From positions 145,095,632-145,159,631 of the forward strand of contig OX235270.1 of assembly GCA_944472135.2 (NCBI GenBank): a DNA stretch of 64,000 nt, read 5' to 3'. The translations under genes and the position numbers were made by a program. The notes under the pieces are model-generated. The model saw only the letters and a list, made by a program, of their open reading frames with translations, did not search any database and was not told where the DNA came from. Of the stretch, positions 1-9,864 are shown one piece after another (positions within the stretch are counted from its first letter, which is position 1; every line of letters begins with the position of its first letter). The DNA comes from Trichobilharzia regenti. Its lineage: Eukaryota; Platyhelminthes; Trematoda; Strigeidida; Schistosomatidae.

Positions 1-4
1 GCAG

Positions 5-1087
5 TTGTCCCCTGGGCTCTGCGGTCACGCAACCAACTTCCACGGTGTGGGCAGCCGGGAAGTAACAATCGCCCTCACAATCCGAAATGCACGAAACCTC
101 TCTATTACTCACTCATCTTTGTCTTCATCTTCATCTCTATCATCTTGCCTTCCTTCCACTGATGCAACTCCTCGACTTGATAGCTCTCCACTTCCTCTCC
201 ACTCTGCGTCCACTAAAAACGATGGAAGCCAAAAAACCACCACCGACAGCCTCTTAAAGCCGCGCCACCAATTTCATATAGGAGCTCTTAATGTTAGGAC
301 ACTTTGCCAAATAGGACAACAAGCATCACTAGCCAAGACCCTGGCATCACGAGCCATTGATGTATGCTGTGTTTCAGAAACACGCATACAAGACCCAAGT
401 GTGGTTATTCACCTAACCCCACCTGGCCAACAGGTTGAATCTGCAAAATTCACCTTGAGGGTGTCAGGAGATGCCACAGCTAGTTCACGAGGATTAGCTG
501 GCGTAGGGATAGCTTTGAGTACTAGGGCAGAAAAGACATTGCTTGACTGGATCCCGGTAGATAGCCGAATGTGTGCTGTCCGCCTGAACGGATCAGTAAG
601 AAGGAGGAAGGACTGCACTACTCGCCGATGCCTTTTCGTAATCTCCGCCTACGCCCCCACTGACTGCAGTTCAGATGAAACGAAGGATGAGTTCTACCAA
701 AAGCTGTCTAGTTTGGTGAGAAAGGCTAAACGCTCAGACATAGTCGTTCTAGCTGGTGACTTTAACGCTCAAGTAGGGAAATTGTGTCAATCTGAGAAGG
801 ATGTCGGTGGCACCTATGGAGTTCCGTGCCAGCGAACCGACAACGGTGACCGTCTCCTACAGTTCTGCTCTGATAATCATTTGTTTCTTGTAAGCACTAA
901 CTTCAAACACAAGGAGAGACACTGTTTGACTTGGAGACCCCCTTCATCAAACCAACGCTGGACACAAATAGACCACATAGCAATAAGCTATCGTTGGCGT
1001 GGGTCGGTAGGAGATTGTCGCTCCTTCTGGAACACGTGCGTAGATACCGACCATGCACTGGTCCGCGCTCGGTGTGCTTACGACTGA
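5..1087 (+). pseudogene. RTE-1 endonuclease domain (360-aa open stretch)
   Basis: Longest intact piece of the RTE-1 copy. In LINEs this APE/EEP-fold nuclease nicks target DNA to prime reverse transcription. Boxes visible in order: ALNVRTLCQIGQQ near residue 93, SETRIQD near 124, APTDCSSDE near 215, AGDFNAQV at 250-257, TQIDHIAIS near 322, and DTDHALVR near 350. The spacing and catalytic Asn/Asp/His residues look intact. The frame stops at 1087 and continues in another frame (931-1563) toward the reverse transcriptase, so it is severed from its polymerase. The true start may lie outside the window. Confidence 0.85.
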
Positions 1088-2518
1088 ACGGACGTAGGAA
1101 ACAGCTGGCGGTAAAACCATCACGTCCCCAGCTCGATCAGGAAACTAAATCCGTATTTGAGGAAGAACTAGCTAAACACATATCTGTGTTCGACAGCTGT
1201 GCTCACCCTGAAGAAGCTTGGAAAAATATCCAGGCAGCCATAGATACAGCTGTAAAAGCTGTGAATAAGGTAAACCCAAAGGTGAGTAAAAACCACTGGA
1301 TCTCCACCGCCTCATCCGAACTGATAGATGCTAGAAGACTTATTCCGGCGAGCTCCGAATTCAATGAGGAGCGAAAGCTGCACAAGAGGAAACTTACGAA
1401 AAGTCTCCGCAAGGACCGTGAACAGTGGTGGGCGACAAAAGCCAAAGAGATGGAGAAAGCTTCGAGGATAGGCAACACCAGGCAACTCTTTAGACTCATC
1501 AGGGAAACGGGTGGGAGAAGACAAATCATTGTGAGACAATCTCGGAAAAAAATGGCACTATAATTAGCTCCCAGGATAGACGACTGGATCGTTGGAAAGA
1601 GCATTATGAGGAGCAGTTTAATTTGCCCACAGCCACGCTCAACCTTCCGAGCATCCAACACCTCCCTGAATGGGATATAGACACAGGTCCTCCGTCACTA
1701 ACTGAGGTTACTAAAGCTGTCACCAATCTGAAACTAGGCAAAGCAGCGGGACCTGATGGAATGACTCCAGAGGTATTTAAGTACGGTGGAGACAGCTTAC
1801 TGTCTGGATTAACTGAGGTACTAGGCAGCGTCTGGGAATCAGAAGAAGTCCCATCGGGTTGGTGTAAGTCACTGATTATCCCCATATACAAGAAGGGAGA
1901 CAAGTCTTCCTGTGATAATCACAGAGGGATTAGCTTGACTAATATAGTATCTAAAGTCTTAGGCTCAATAATCATGCGTAGACTGAGTGGTGCTCGGGAA
2001 GCACAAACACGAGAGAGCCGCAGGCTTTAGACCAGGAAGAGGGTGTATTGATCATATCTTCACCCTCCGACAGATTCTAGAACATAGGCATTCCTACCGG
2101 CGTCCAACAGTCATTATATTTCTTGACCTAAAGGCAGCATTCGACTCTGTCGATCGGAAGTTCTCTGGAGATGCTTGGCTGTAAAGGGAATTCCGAGAAA
2201 ATATATTGCACTGATTAAGGCACTCTACTCGTACTCATACAGCCAGGTGAGGGCTTACGGCGAGCTGTCATCTGAACTGATGACGACCAGTGGTGTCCGT
2301 CAAGGATGCCCATTATCTCCTTTTCTATTCAACTTCATCATAGATGTGTTAATGGACTTAACCCTAGGTGACTTCAGCGACTCAGGGATTGACTTGCTAC
2401 CAGGGAATAATCTCGTTGACTTGGAATATGCAGACGATATAGTCCTTCTAGGCGAAGACTCTGGCAAAATGCAGAGTCTTCTAAACACCTTGAGCCGCAA
2501 TCTACGAATGTTTGACAT

Positions 2519-2612
2519 GCGAAATTTGGGCTACCGATATCCATGCTGAAAATTCCATACTTGTACCAAAAATACAGTATGGAATCAAGCTGTAAATCTA
2601 AAAAAAAAAAGA
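2519..2612 (+). mobile_element. SINE-D 3' fragment inside RTE-1
   Basis: The 3' part of SINE-D (see 61185-61375), from GCGAAATTTGGGCTACCGA to GGAATCAAGCTGTAA plus an A-rich tail, interrupts RTE-1 just after the YADD region. The other RTE-1 copy at about 50590-50615 runs through this point without it. It is a 5'-truncated insertion and explains the break in the reverse-transcriptase frame here. Confidence 0.8.
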
Positions 2613-3649
2613 TGATGTTACAGGACTGGACTACACCGACTGCTAGATTAGAAATAGGAAGTGAAGTCGTAGAGCACGTTGACCACTTCACTTATTTGGG
2701 AAGCACCACCAGCTAGTGCCAACGGGTTGATCTCTGACGAAATCTCAGCACGAATACAGGGGGCTCGTTTCACATTTGTTAGTTTACGCCGTCTCTGGCG
2801 TAGACGAGATACCCAACTATCGACCAAAGGGCGGGTGTACTGCTCATCAGTCCGCCCCGTCCTCCTTTATGGTTGTGAGACCTGGCCACTGAGAGTGGAA
2901 GACATGAAAAGCCTAGCTAGCTGTCTTCGATCATAGGTGCCTGCGCTCTATTTCCCGTGTAAAGTGGCATAATAAGGTGAGCAATATGGAGGTTAGGCGT
3001 AGAGTTCTAGGTAAACAGGGGAAATCAATCGACGAAGTCGTGGAGTTACAAAGACTGAGTTGGTTAGGACATGTGTTACGTATGCCAAGTCATTGCCTTC
3101 CTCGGCGAGAAATGTTAGCGGATGTAGGGTCAGGCTGGAAAACAGCTCGCGGCCGTCAAACAAAAACTTGGCACCAGTCAATGAAATCCACAACAGTTAG
3201 TCTAAGCCAGCTACGTAGGAAGGTGTAGACTTCCAGGCTGTGGTCCTCGGGACGGTGAAAATCTATGGTTGGAAACAATTGGTGACATGGCTCAAAATCG
3301 TTCTCAATGGCTGGCGCAGATGCATCCACTCCTTGTGACTTATGATCTCCAATGAAACTGTTTTGTTCTTCGTGATTACTCCTCCTTTGTCTCACACCTC
3401 TGCTCACTGTCTCTATTATGCTTTTCATGTACTTTCTTCTCTTGCTTCGCGTGCCACACGCTGTGGCGACTTGAACTGGCGCACATTTGTGCAATGTTCT
3501 ATGTCGAAAACAGATAGACAGACAGACAGTGATTGACATTATATATTCCAGTTGTATGTTCGAATTGTAGGTGATGTCAGTGAGAACAAAACGAATTCTC
3601 CAGATGTATCACACTTTTCATATTGCTATTTCAAAATTCTAAGAGTGTG

Positions 3650-4494
3650 GAAACAAAACAGGATATCATTGGACTTCATCGATGATATATGTCTGATTTC
3701 CCACAAAATGGAAGATATGCAAGTGAAAAGCAACAAATTGGAAGAAGAAGCATCAAATATAGGAGGGACTTTAGGTGAACATAGAGAAAACAGAGGTGAT
3801 GAAGATTCCTGGCCAACAACAGCAACAACAACAACAGACAACAATCAGCCAGCATAAATGGGAGGAACCTGAGAGAAACAACCTCCTTTATCTATCCACC
3901 GGCCCGGGAAGCATCGTTTCAACTACAGGCGGACGGAACTGATGAGAATATCAAAGTAAGGATCGGGAAAGCAAGATAAGCTTTCATTACTCTTAAGTCT
4001 ACATGGAGTTCAACATCACTCAGCATCAAAAATAAGATCCGGATTGTCAACTCCAGTGCTGCCTACCATAAAGATCAGAGACTTGACCAGCGCGTCATAA
4101 ACAGCATCTCAAACAAACTTCAGACCTTCACTAACAGCTGTCTTCGTTCAATACTCAAGATCAGATGGCCGGCCAGAAAAGACCAGCAACAAGGATCTCT
4201 GAAAGCGATTCAACCCAACAGGAACCGATTGTGCAAAAAATAGGCAGGAAGAAATGGAGATGGACTGGCCATACTCTGAGGAAACCAACATGTGACATCA
4301 CTAGACAAGCCATTGCTCGAGTGGAACCCGAAAGGGAAGCGGGCGGCGAGTTGGTCGTCAGTGCAAGGGTGACCTGGAGGAGGTGATGTGAAGAGGAGAT
4401 GAAAGTATGTGGACAGACTTGGAGTGGGGTGAAGAGATGCGCGGCTGAAGCACTATGTTCATCTAGGAATTAAAGAAAACAATGATAATAATAA
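3650..4494 (+). mobile_element. RTE-2: 5'-truncated LINE 3' end
   Basis: 3' end of a second RTE-clade LINE. It starts just after the RT catalytic box (DFIDDICLISHKMEDMQ, near YxDD) and continues with broken frames through KNKIRIVNS, SISNKLQTF, CLRSILKIRWPA and WRWTGHTLRKP, the C-terminal block conserved in the better copies at 30302 and 53425. It ends CTATGTTCATCTAGGAATT then ATAATAATAAT at 4494. It sits about 115 bases downstream of the RTE-1 tail. No coding capacity. Confidence 0.85.
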
Positions 4495-5374
4495 TCTTAG
4501 AAGTACCTTTTCACTACTCAATACAGTCGATTCTTAATACACACGCTAATCTACTACGGTATGTAAGTGTTCTGTTAGATTAGTTCCGTAAACAACCAGT
4601 ATGATAAAAATATTCATTTTAATTGAGAAGTAAGAAAACGGCGTAAATAGCGAAAAAATTTTTCTTTTCGACGATTCATTTTCATGAGCTGTACAGTAAT
4701 CGTAGTTATATTAAGTAAACGAAAAAAATCTTTAAACCAATCAGATACTCGTAAACTTCGTCCTCGAAAAATGCATTACATAATGTAAGGTGTAACAAGT
4801 ACTTCACTTGAGAGAAAATATAAGCTGACTGGATAAAAAAATTTTCATGCGGAAAGACCTGATTGACAGGCTGGTCTGGTAACCTGATGAGGTCATGGCC
4901 TCACACTGCTGAATAGTCTCAAGCTAGAATTAAGCAACTGTCAAGTGATCCCTGGCTTTCTATGATTCTCTAACTTGTTTTGGGCTTGTGACGAAATCTA
5001 TACTGAATGTCATTCAAATCTATAAGCTGAAGAATCGTATAATAGTGAGGTCCGAATGTGCCATTTCTTATGGTTCTTTGAAATATACAGCGGATTATTC
5101 TTCCGGTGTTCTTATTTACAGAGTGACTGCTAGTGCTATTGTATAAAAGTACTACTCTGGGTTTATTGTGTTATCTGTATAAATTACCACCTGCCTCCTG
5201 ATATAATCCTTCGAGAAAACACAGAATTAGTGATTCATTTGTAAATTCAGCGCCTGAACCATAAGATAATTATTATGTACTTATATACATTATTGTTGTT
5301 CAGCTCATCAGATGAATAATAGGAATTTGGAACCATTCGACAATATAAAGCACAATACTCCATGAAATTAATGA
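4495..5374. other. AT-rich intron sequence, no feature recognised
   Basis: I see no gene and no clear repeat here. A short tract near 4655-4690 resembles the end regions of the PLEs (TTTTC, ACGATTCATTTTC, GAGCTGTACAG) and may be an old terminal fragment. Given the exon at 6308, this is presumably carboxypeptidase intron. Confidence 0.4.
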
Positions 5375-6260
5375 TGCTCGGATGAATGTCTTGATGAGGA
5401 ACTTAATAATATTAAACGCTTGCTGAGTGAAAACGGTTATCCAGAAAAGTTTATTGATAAGAATATGAATCTAAAACCAAAGCAGCCCAAGGTACCAACA
5501 GTTCCTAAAAAGGCCTTATTCTTACTAATGCAGTTCCTTGGGGACAACATCAGAGAGATACTAACACAGCGCCTTAGAAATGCGGTAAAATGAGCATTCC
5601 CTGCTGCTTAATTACACTGTGTCTTCAAAACCACTCCTCTTTTGCTTTCGGGAGTAAAAGATAAACTGCCTAATTTCGCCTATTCCTTGTGTATCTACCA
5701 ATTTGACTGCTTTCGTGGAGCCAGTTACACAGGCCGTGTTTCTCGTTGGATTTCCGAACATCACCCTGCTTAGTGGTTAAGTAAAGGACAAACAAAATCT
5801 ATTCGCAGAGCTGTTCCATCTCATCTTGTGAACACCGAACGCAAGAGTGATGACAACGAGACGACTTTCAAAGTCATTCACCGCTGAGGCTGTTGGGATC
5901 CATATTAACTAGCCCATTTTATGCATCCAAAAGAAGCTAGTTCAGACATTGTCTTTACCTTGGCCATCTAGGTTTGAATGATGCTCAGCTATTGTGGAAA
6001 TTTCCCTAATTTTAGCTGATATTCTATTTCCTACTACATCTTTATTACTATTATAATTTAAGCATCTTTAATCAGCTGTAATTCCATTTTGATCTTACTT
6101 GACAAATTGATATTATTTAAAAAACACTAGTAGTGTTATTGACTACCATTTTAGAATATACTGTGTATATAAACATATATGTATAATTGCAGAATCAAAA
6201 GAGGAAATTATCGAAAAGGATACTCTTTGCTCGATTATTTTGTGTTTTATATATGTCTGA
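5375..6260 (+). mobile_element. PLE fragment: RT C-terminus and GIY-YIG remnant
   Basis: Degraded Penelope-like element. Translation from 5385 gives LDEELNNIKRLLSENGYPEK then FIDKNMNLK, the linker between RT and the GIY-YIG nuclease in PLEs, followed near 5700 by a relic of CGASYTGR...EH (here GASYTGRVSRWISEH). From about 5990 a non-coding 3' part matches 8200-8460, ending at a GATACTCTTTGCTCG-like end near 6235. Its right end lies only about 50 bases from the splice acceptor of the exon at 6308. Confidence 0.75.
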
Positions 6261-6307
6261 ATGAATAATTTCGCTAAATCGATGATTGTTCTGTTCCCTT
6301 TCTCAAG

Positions 6308-6443
6308 GTTCATCGAGGCGTTAAAGGCAATGTTTATGGCTATGTGGAAAACACTCTCATTCCAATTAAGGATGCTGTCATCAAGGTAACTAACATAACC
6401 GATCCAGCTAATCCGGTTGCCATACTACATAATATACATACAG
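6308..6443 (+). CDS. M14 carboxypeptidase (CPE/CPD/CPM type), penultimate exon
   Basis: First half of the transthyretin-like domain that follows the catalytic domain in M14B metallocarboxypeptidases, enzymes that trim basic C-terminal residues in the secretory pathway. The exon opens VHRGVKGNVYGYVENTLIPI, matching the family's VHRGVKGxV start. It contains one N-glycosylation sequon (NIT). The acceptor is a pyrimidine tract ending CTCAAG at 6307; the donor is ACAG/GTGAGC after 6443. The exon is 136 nt: 45 codons plus one base. That base joins the exon at 15719 to give TG-DPSGAYYRLL, exactly the family's continuation. The zinc-binding catalytic exons are not in the window. Codons look under selection, unlike the surrounding repeats. 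Whether it is CPE-, CPD- or CPM-like cannot be told from this part. Confidence 0.87.
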
Positions 6444-6904
6444 GTGAGCGCTCTTTGATATACCTACCGACCTACTGTAGACAATCAAGTTTAAATTGTG
6501 TGGCTAATAAATTAGTTAGAATGTTAACTGATTACTTAATTCACGTTGTCAGCATATAAATTTATCGCAGAAAAATACTTGTTATACAGAGGGAAAAAAT
6601 TTAGCTGCAAAGTTATTCTATGCCAGTGTACATGTCTAGTAGTTATAAAATGTTTCACATTCTAACTTTACTTTATTGTCATCTAGTATACTCTTTTTAT
6701 TATTATACTGAGAATGTTATCTGCCTAATACACATGAGTCTTTTTCAACAATAGGCAAAAAGCTTATTGTATGAGTAGTCAAATGATAAGATCGAAACGC
6801 TACCGTTTTTTGGAATCATATGATTTTTAATATATCTTTTGTGAATTCGCGACAAAGAGTTCACTTAAGGATCAAAGTTATTTGTCATTATTGGAATTAA
6901 TAGT

Positions 6905-8460
6905 AAGGCGATCAGATGAGAAAAGCATGGTGTCACCTAGATGACTTTTGGAAGTGAAAATTCCCAATATATTCGAAAGAAATGATACTGAACAAAGAGT
7001 ACTCTTTAAACAACCTTATCAGAAAGTTCTCATTTTATTGCCGCTATACCAATGACACCTTCATTCTTTGTGATAATGATTCGGATAGGAGTACAATAAT
7101 TACTGAATTCAATAAAGTACATTCGTCTATGAAATTCATGTGCGAAGAGAAAAAGAATTGTCTTCCTTAATGTCATCCTTACAAGAAAACCAGATGGTAG
7201 CATAAAAAGAAATTTGCATAGAAAGAGTACATGGAAAACCCGATATACACATTATCACAGCTTAGTTCCTCTCAAGTACAAAAGAAATTTAGTCAAGACC
7301 CTCAGCCACAGAGTTACAACTATATGCTCAGAAGAAGTAACTGAAGATGAATTAAGCATGGTACATGATACTTTGATCAAAAATAGCTATCCCGACAAAT
7401 TTATCAAGAAGCCCATGACGAAGAAAGCAGAAAAGGAATACTCACTATCCGTAAACAAGAAGCCTTTTTATATATACGGCTTCAATTCAAGGGCAATACA
7501 CCAAGTGGAATGATTACGAAGAAATTAAGAAAATCAGTTCAAAGAACTTTTAATGCTGGCGAATTACACGTCTTATTCTCTACACGACCGTTGGTGATTC
7601 CTCGATTGAAAGATGAAGCACCTAGACTGGCTGGCCACTTCAAATTGTATCTTCCAATTCAACTGCGCTTGTGGAGCGAGTTGAATCGGCCGTTGCTCTA
7701 GGAACTTGATTTTTGTGCTCACTCGAGAACATCTACTAGTATGCCTAAGTAAAAAAGTCGTAAAAACCATTAACAGTTCGATATTGGACCATATGGTGAA
7801 AACCAGCCACAAAACCAACCAGCATTGAAGAATCCTCCTGCATCACCTGCCACGCGCCAAACAAATTACCTAAACCATCCGGGTACTGCATGTCCCAAAC
7901 AACAGAGGCTGTCGCAATTCGCGTGGAAGAACCAGTTCTTAGTGTGCAAAAGAAGCAAGTCCAGCTAGCCACTATTTTATTTTATTTTTGATTGCAGCTT
8001 GATTCCACACTGTATTTTTGGTACAAGTATGGAATTTCCAGCATGGATATCGGTAGCCCAAATTTCGCAGGCCAACCATAGATATCAGGTGTGCGTCGGC
8101 AGGGGATTGGACCTCGGACCATATGCATGGTCAGCGGGAGTCCTAATCACCACTAACTACTACAGCCCTGGCCGGCCTTCAGTAGATACTATAAATTCAT
8201 GAATTCGTAATATTATCTTTGTATAATTATTATCCTTTCTAATTTTTCTTATATTCAGTGTGTATTGTTATGTTAATGCTGTGGAACTGTAGTCCATTGA
8301 TATTACTGATTCTATGTTATTTAAACATTAATGTTGTTCATAACACTAATTCGTTCATTCACTATAATGTGTATATAACTGTAGAGCATGATGATGAAGT
8401 TTTTGAAAAGAGTACTCTTTGTTCAGTATCCATTTTTTTGAAAATTCCCAATTTTCCGAT
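6905..8460 (+). mobile_element. PLE copy with SINE-D inside
   Basis: Penelope-like element. At 6982-7170 the RT palm appears as YCRYTNDTFILCDND, a decayed form of the PLE box RYVDDTFII (D to N at one catalytic position). After a frameshift, 7175-7700 continues FLNVILTRKPDGS, HRKSTWKTRYTHYHSLVPL and IKNSYPDKFIKKPM to RPLVIPRLKDEAP. A SINE-D (7977-8175) follows, then the PLE 3' non-coding end at 8200-8460, similar to 5990-6250. At the left end (about 6930-7010) lies an inverted copy of the terminal AGAGTACTCTTTGTTCAGTA motif seen at 8405. Defective. Confidence 0.75.
7977..8175 (-). mobile_element. SINE-D (tRNA-like head, CR1-like tail)
   Basis: Reading on the - strand: tRNA-like head with box B GGTCCAATCC (decayed GGTTCGATCC) near 8112-8121, the linker ACACCTGATATCTATGGTTG, then GAAATTTGGGCTACCGAT and the tail ending GGAATCAAGCTGCAAT with an A-rich end at 7977. 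Same family as 22676, 61185 and 62386. Confidence 0.75.
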
Positions 8461-8636
8461 ATAAATAATGAGTGATTTATTCAATTTTATACTTGACTGG
8501 TTGTTATAAAATGACATCACTTACCAAAATCTTACATTAAATTACAGCCTGTACAAATTGGAAAGTTCAGTGTGATGACTGTGTAATATAATATGCACTG
8601 CATATTCTGATAAGTAATAAAAACCTGGTTATAGTT

Positions 8637-8845
8637 TTATTGGATGGAGGGTTTCATCATAACCTGACATCAGTTAGAGGACCACTGGAAAACCTAGGAG
8701 TACTGAACAACTGTTTCGTCAGACTAGTTTGGGACTCTTCATCAGTACGCGCCGGGGTTCAAACCCAGGACCTTCTGGTTACGAGGCGAGCTCGTAGACC
8801 ATTGAGTCACTGGGACCCGATCCAATGGCCCATGTTAATTCGGTG
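8637..8845 (-). mobile_element. SINE-C with hammerhead motif
   Basis: tRNA-derived SINE on the - strand: box-B-like GGTTTGAACCCCGG near 8753-8766 and box-A-like GTGACTCAATGGTCTACG near 8792-8809. Downstream is a hammerhead-like block (listed separately), ending in AACTGATGTCAGGTTATGA near 8650. Layout agrees with the published Sm-alpha SINE of schistosomes, though identity is inferred from memory of that layout. Confidence 0.75.
8690..8757 (-). ncRNA. Degenerate hammerhead ribozyme in SINE-C
   Basis: On the - strand the order is CTGATGA, a decayed stem II, GAAAC, a stem III of ACAG/TTGT, a GTT cleavage triplet (GTC in the other copies) and the stem I strand CAGTACTCC. Core boxes CTGATGA and GAAA are intact, but the 5' strand of stem I (ideally GAGTACTG) is shortened and stem II does not pair well. 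Probably weak or inactive. Confidence 0.6.
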
Positions 8846-9010
8846 AAATACATGTCGCCCAGAAGGTATTCTTGTGTTTGTACACGCTACCTCCAACTAC
8901 CAAACTATCGGAGGTTTGCAAAGATTTCTCTGTAGGTATACCACCGAATGAGAAGGTCTCTGGATCCATGACGGCTTCTCTTCCTGTTTTGTCTACACTT
9001 ATACATTACT
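8843..9010 (-). mobile_element. RTE-2 endonuclease-region fragment
   Basis: Matches 11662-11840 and about 33770-33910, both in the endonuclease region of RTE-2 on the - strand (shared blocks GTGAAATACATGTCGCC, TGCAAAGATTTCTCTG, TCTGGATCCATGACG). Short and non-coding. Confidence 0.7.
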
Positions 9011-9207
9011 GTGGTTTCCAAAATACACTATGAACAATTTATACTTTAACTCATGCAGTCTGAATGTCAGATCTCACTAGCAAGCAGTGGAACTCTTCCT
9101 CTCTCCTTCTGTCCATCTGTCTAATGCTAACTTCAAAATAGGTAAAACGAATGAGATTTGTAGTAAGTCCAAATAATGGTATTCTTAGAAAGATGAACAG
9201 TGGCTGC

Positions 9208-9258
9208 GTACTGATGGAGAGTCCAGAACTGGGACAACGGAAACAGCTGTCCAGCACA
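9208..9258 (+). ncRNA. Hammerhead-like motif, upstream of unit copy 1
   Basis: CTGATGG (one change from CTGATGA) at 9211, a stem II that still pairs (GTCC / GGAC around AGAACT), GAAAC at 9240, a perfect stem III ACAG/CTGT and the GTC cleavage triplet at 9249-9251. The stem I strand is changed (CAGCACACC). Core damage makes activity doubtful. Confidence 0.55.
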
Positions 9259-9626
9259 CCCAAGTTTTCCAATGGTTCTAAATCCGATATCAACTCATGA
9301 TAAAATCTTGTAACCAATCAACCATATCCCTACAATACAAACCAATACTTTAAAATCAATGAGATGCTCACCAGCGACTGGCACTATTCAGGTAGGTGGT
9401 TACCTGGATTCTAGTGGAATGTCGTGACCAGTAGGTTGCAGATGGTCGGGTGTGAGGACAAATACTCGCCGAAGACATTGGCTAGCGGTTGCACTGTGTC
9501 ATGAATTGTCAGAAGTTGGAATTCATGGGCTGGCTATTGGATTGGCGGGTCCCAGTTTGTGAATGGTCTACGAGCTAGCTAGTTCGCCTTGTAACCAGAA
9601 TGTCCTGGTGTCGAATCCTGGTGGTG

Positions 9627-9685
9627 GGCGAGTACCGCTGAAGAATCTCAAACTAATCTGACGAAACAGCTGTCCTGCAGGTTTT
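9627..9685 (+). ncRNA. Hammerhead-like motif, downstream of unit copy 1
   Basis: Order: GGCGAGTACC (5' strand of stem I), CTGAAGA (core U to A), a loose stem II, GACGAAACAG, CTGTC with cleavage triplet at 9672-9674, then CTGCAGG. Core mutated. Confidence 0.5.
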
Positions 9686-9864
9686 TCAATGGCTCATGAT
9701 GAAATCCTGTGACTAAACGGATTTTAGTTTTTTCAGGATGATAATTAATGGAAGAACTGCATACAGTTAGATTTGGGAACAAGTGTAAAAGTTATTTTTA
9801 ACGCAAAAGACACACTGCAAACATGACTGACAGACTACAGTCTGCAGTAAAAAAGCAGTGATTG

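Larger units (their letters stand above)
1..3535 (+). mobile_element. RTE-1: RTE-clade LINE, nearly full length, broken
   Basis: RTE-type non-LTR retrotransposon (schistosome SR2/Perere-3-like by layout), cut at the left by the window edge. The endonuclease reads openly from 5 to 1087: AGDFNAQV at about residue 250, TQIDH near 322 and DTDH near 350 are the APE-type catalytic boxes. Reverse transcriptase follows in broken frames: GKAAGPDG (1738 on), FLDLKAAFDSVDR (about 2120-2160), GVRQGCPLSP (about 2293) and LEYADDIVLL (about 2420). The C-terminal RTE region (VLLYGCETW, RLSWLGHVLRMP, GRQTKTWHQSM) runs to 3228. The element ends in GACA repeats near 3531. At least five frame changes and stops, and a SINE fragment at 2519-2612, show it cannot encode a working protein. 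Confidence 0.9.
9190..9720 (+). mobile_element. Hammerhead-unit-hammerhead element (retrozyme-like), copy 1
   Basis: Two hammerhead motifs in the same orientation (9208-9258 and 9627-9685) flank one SINE-C unit. Between the predicted cleavage points (after GTC at 9251 and at 9674) lie 423 bases. The unit contains a tRNA-like segment (GTGTCGAATCCTGG near 9610, GGTCTACGAGCTAGCTAGTT near 9564). Copy 2 is at 16267-16860 with a unit of 426 bases and nearly the same interior. Dimers of this kind are how schistosome Sm-alpha DNA and animal retrozymes are arranged; circular RNA production is inference. Confidence 0.7.

Noticed and set aside
1203..1661. 152-aa ORF on the - strand
   Set aside because: Overlaps the well-supported RTE-1 sense frames and shows no motif.
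3505..3535. Short direct repeats (GACA)n as a possible regulatory or CRISPR-like array
   Set aside because: It is the 3' tail of RTE-1, seen again at 47155 and 51540; no spacers.
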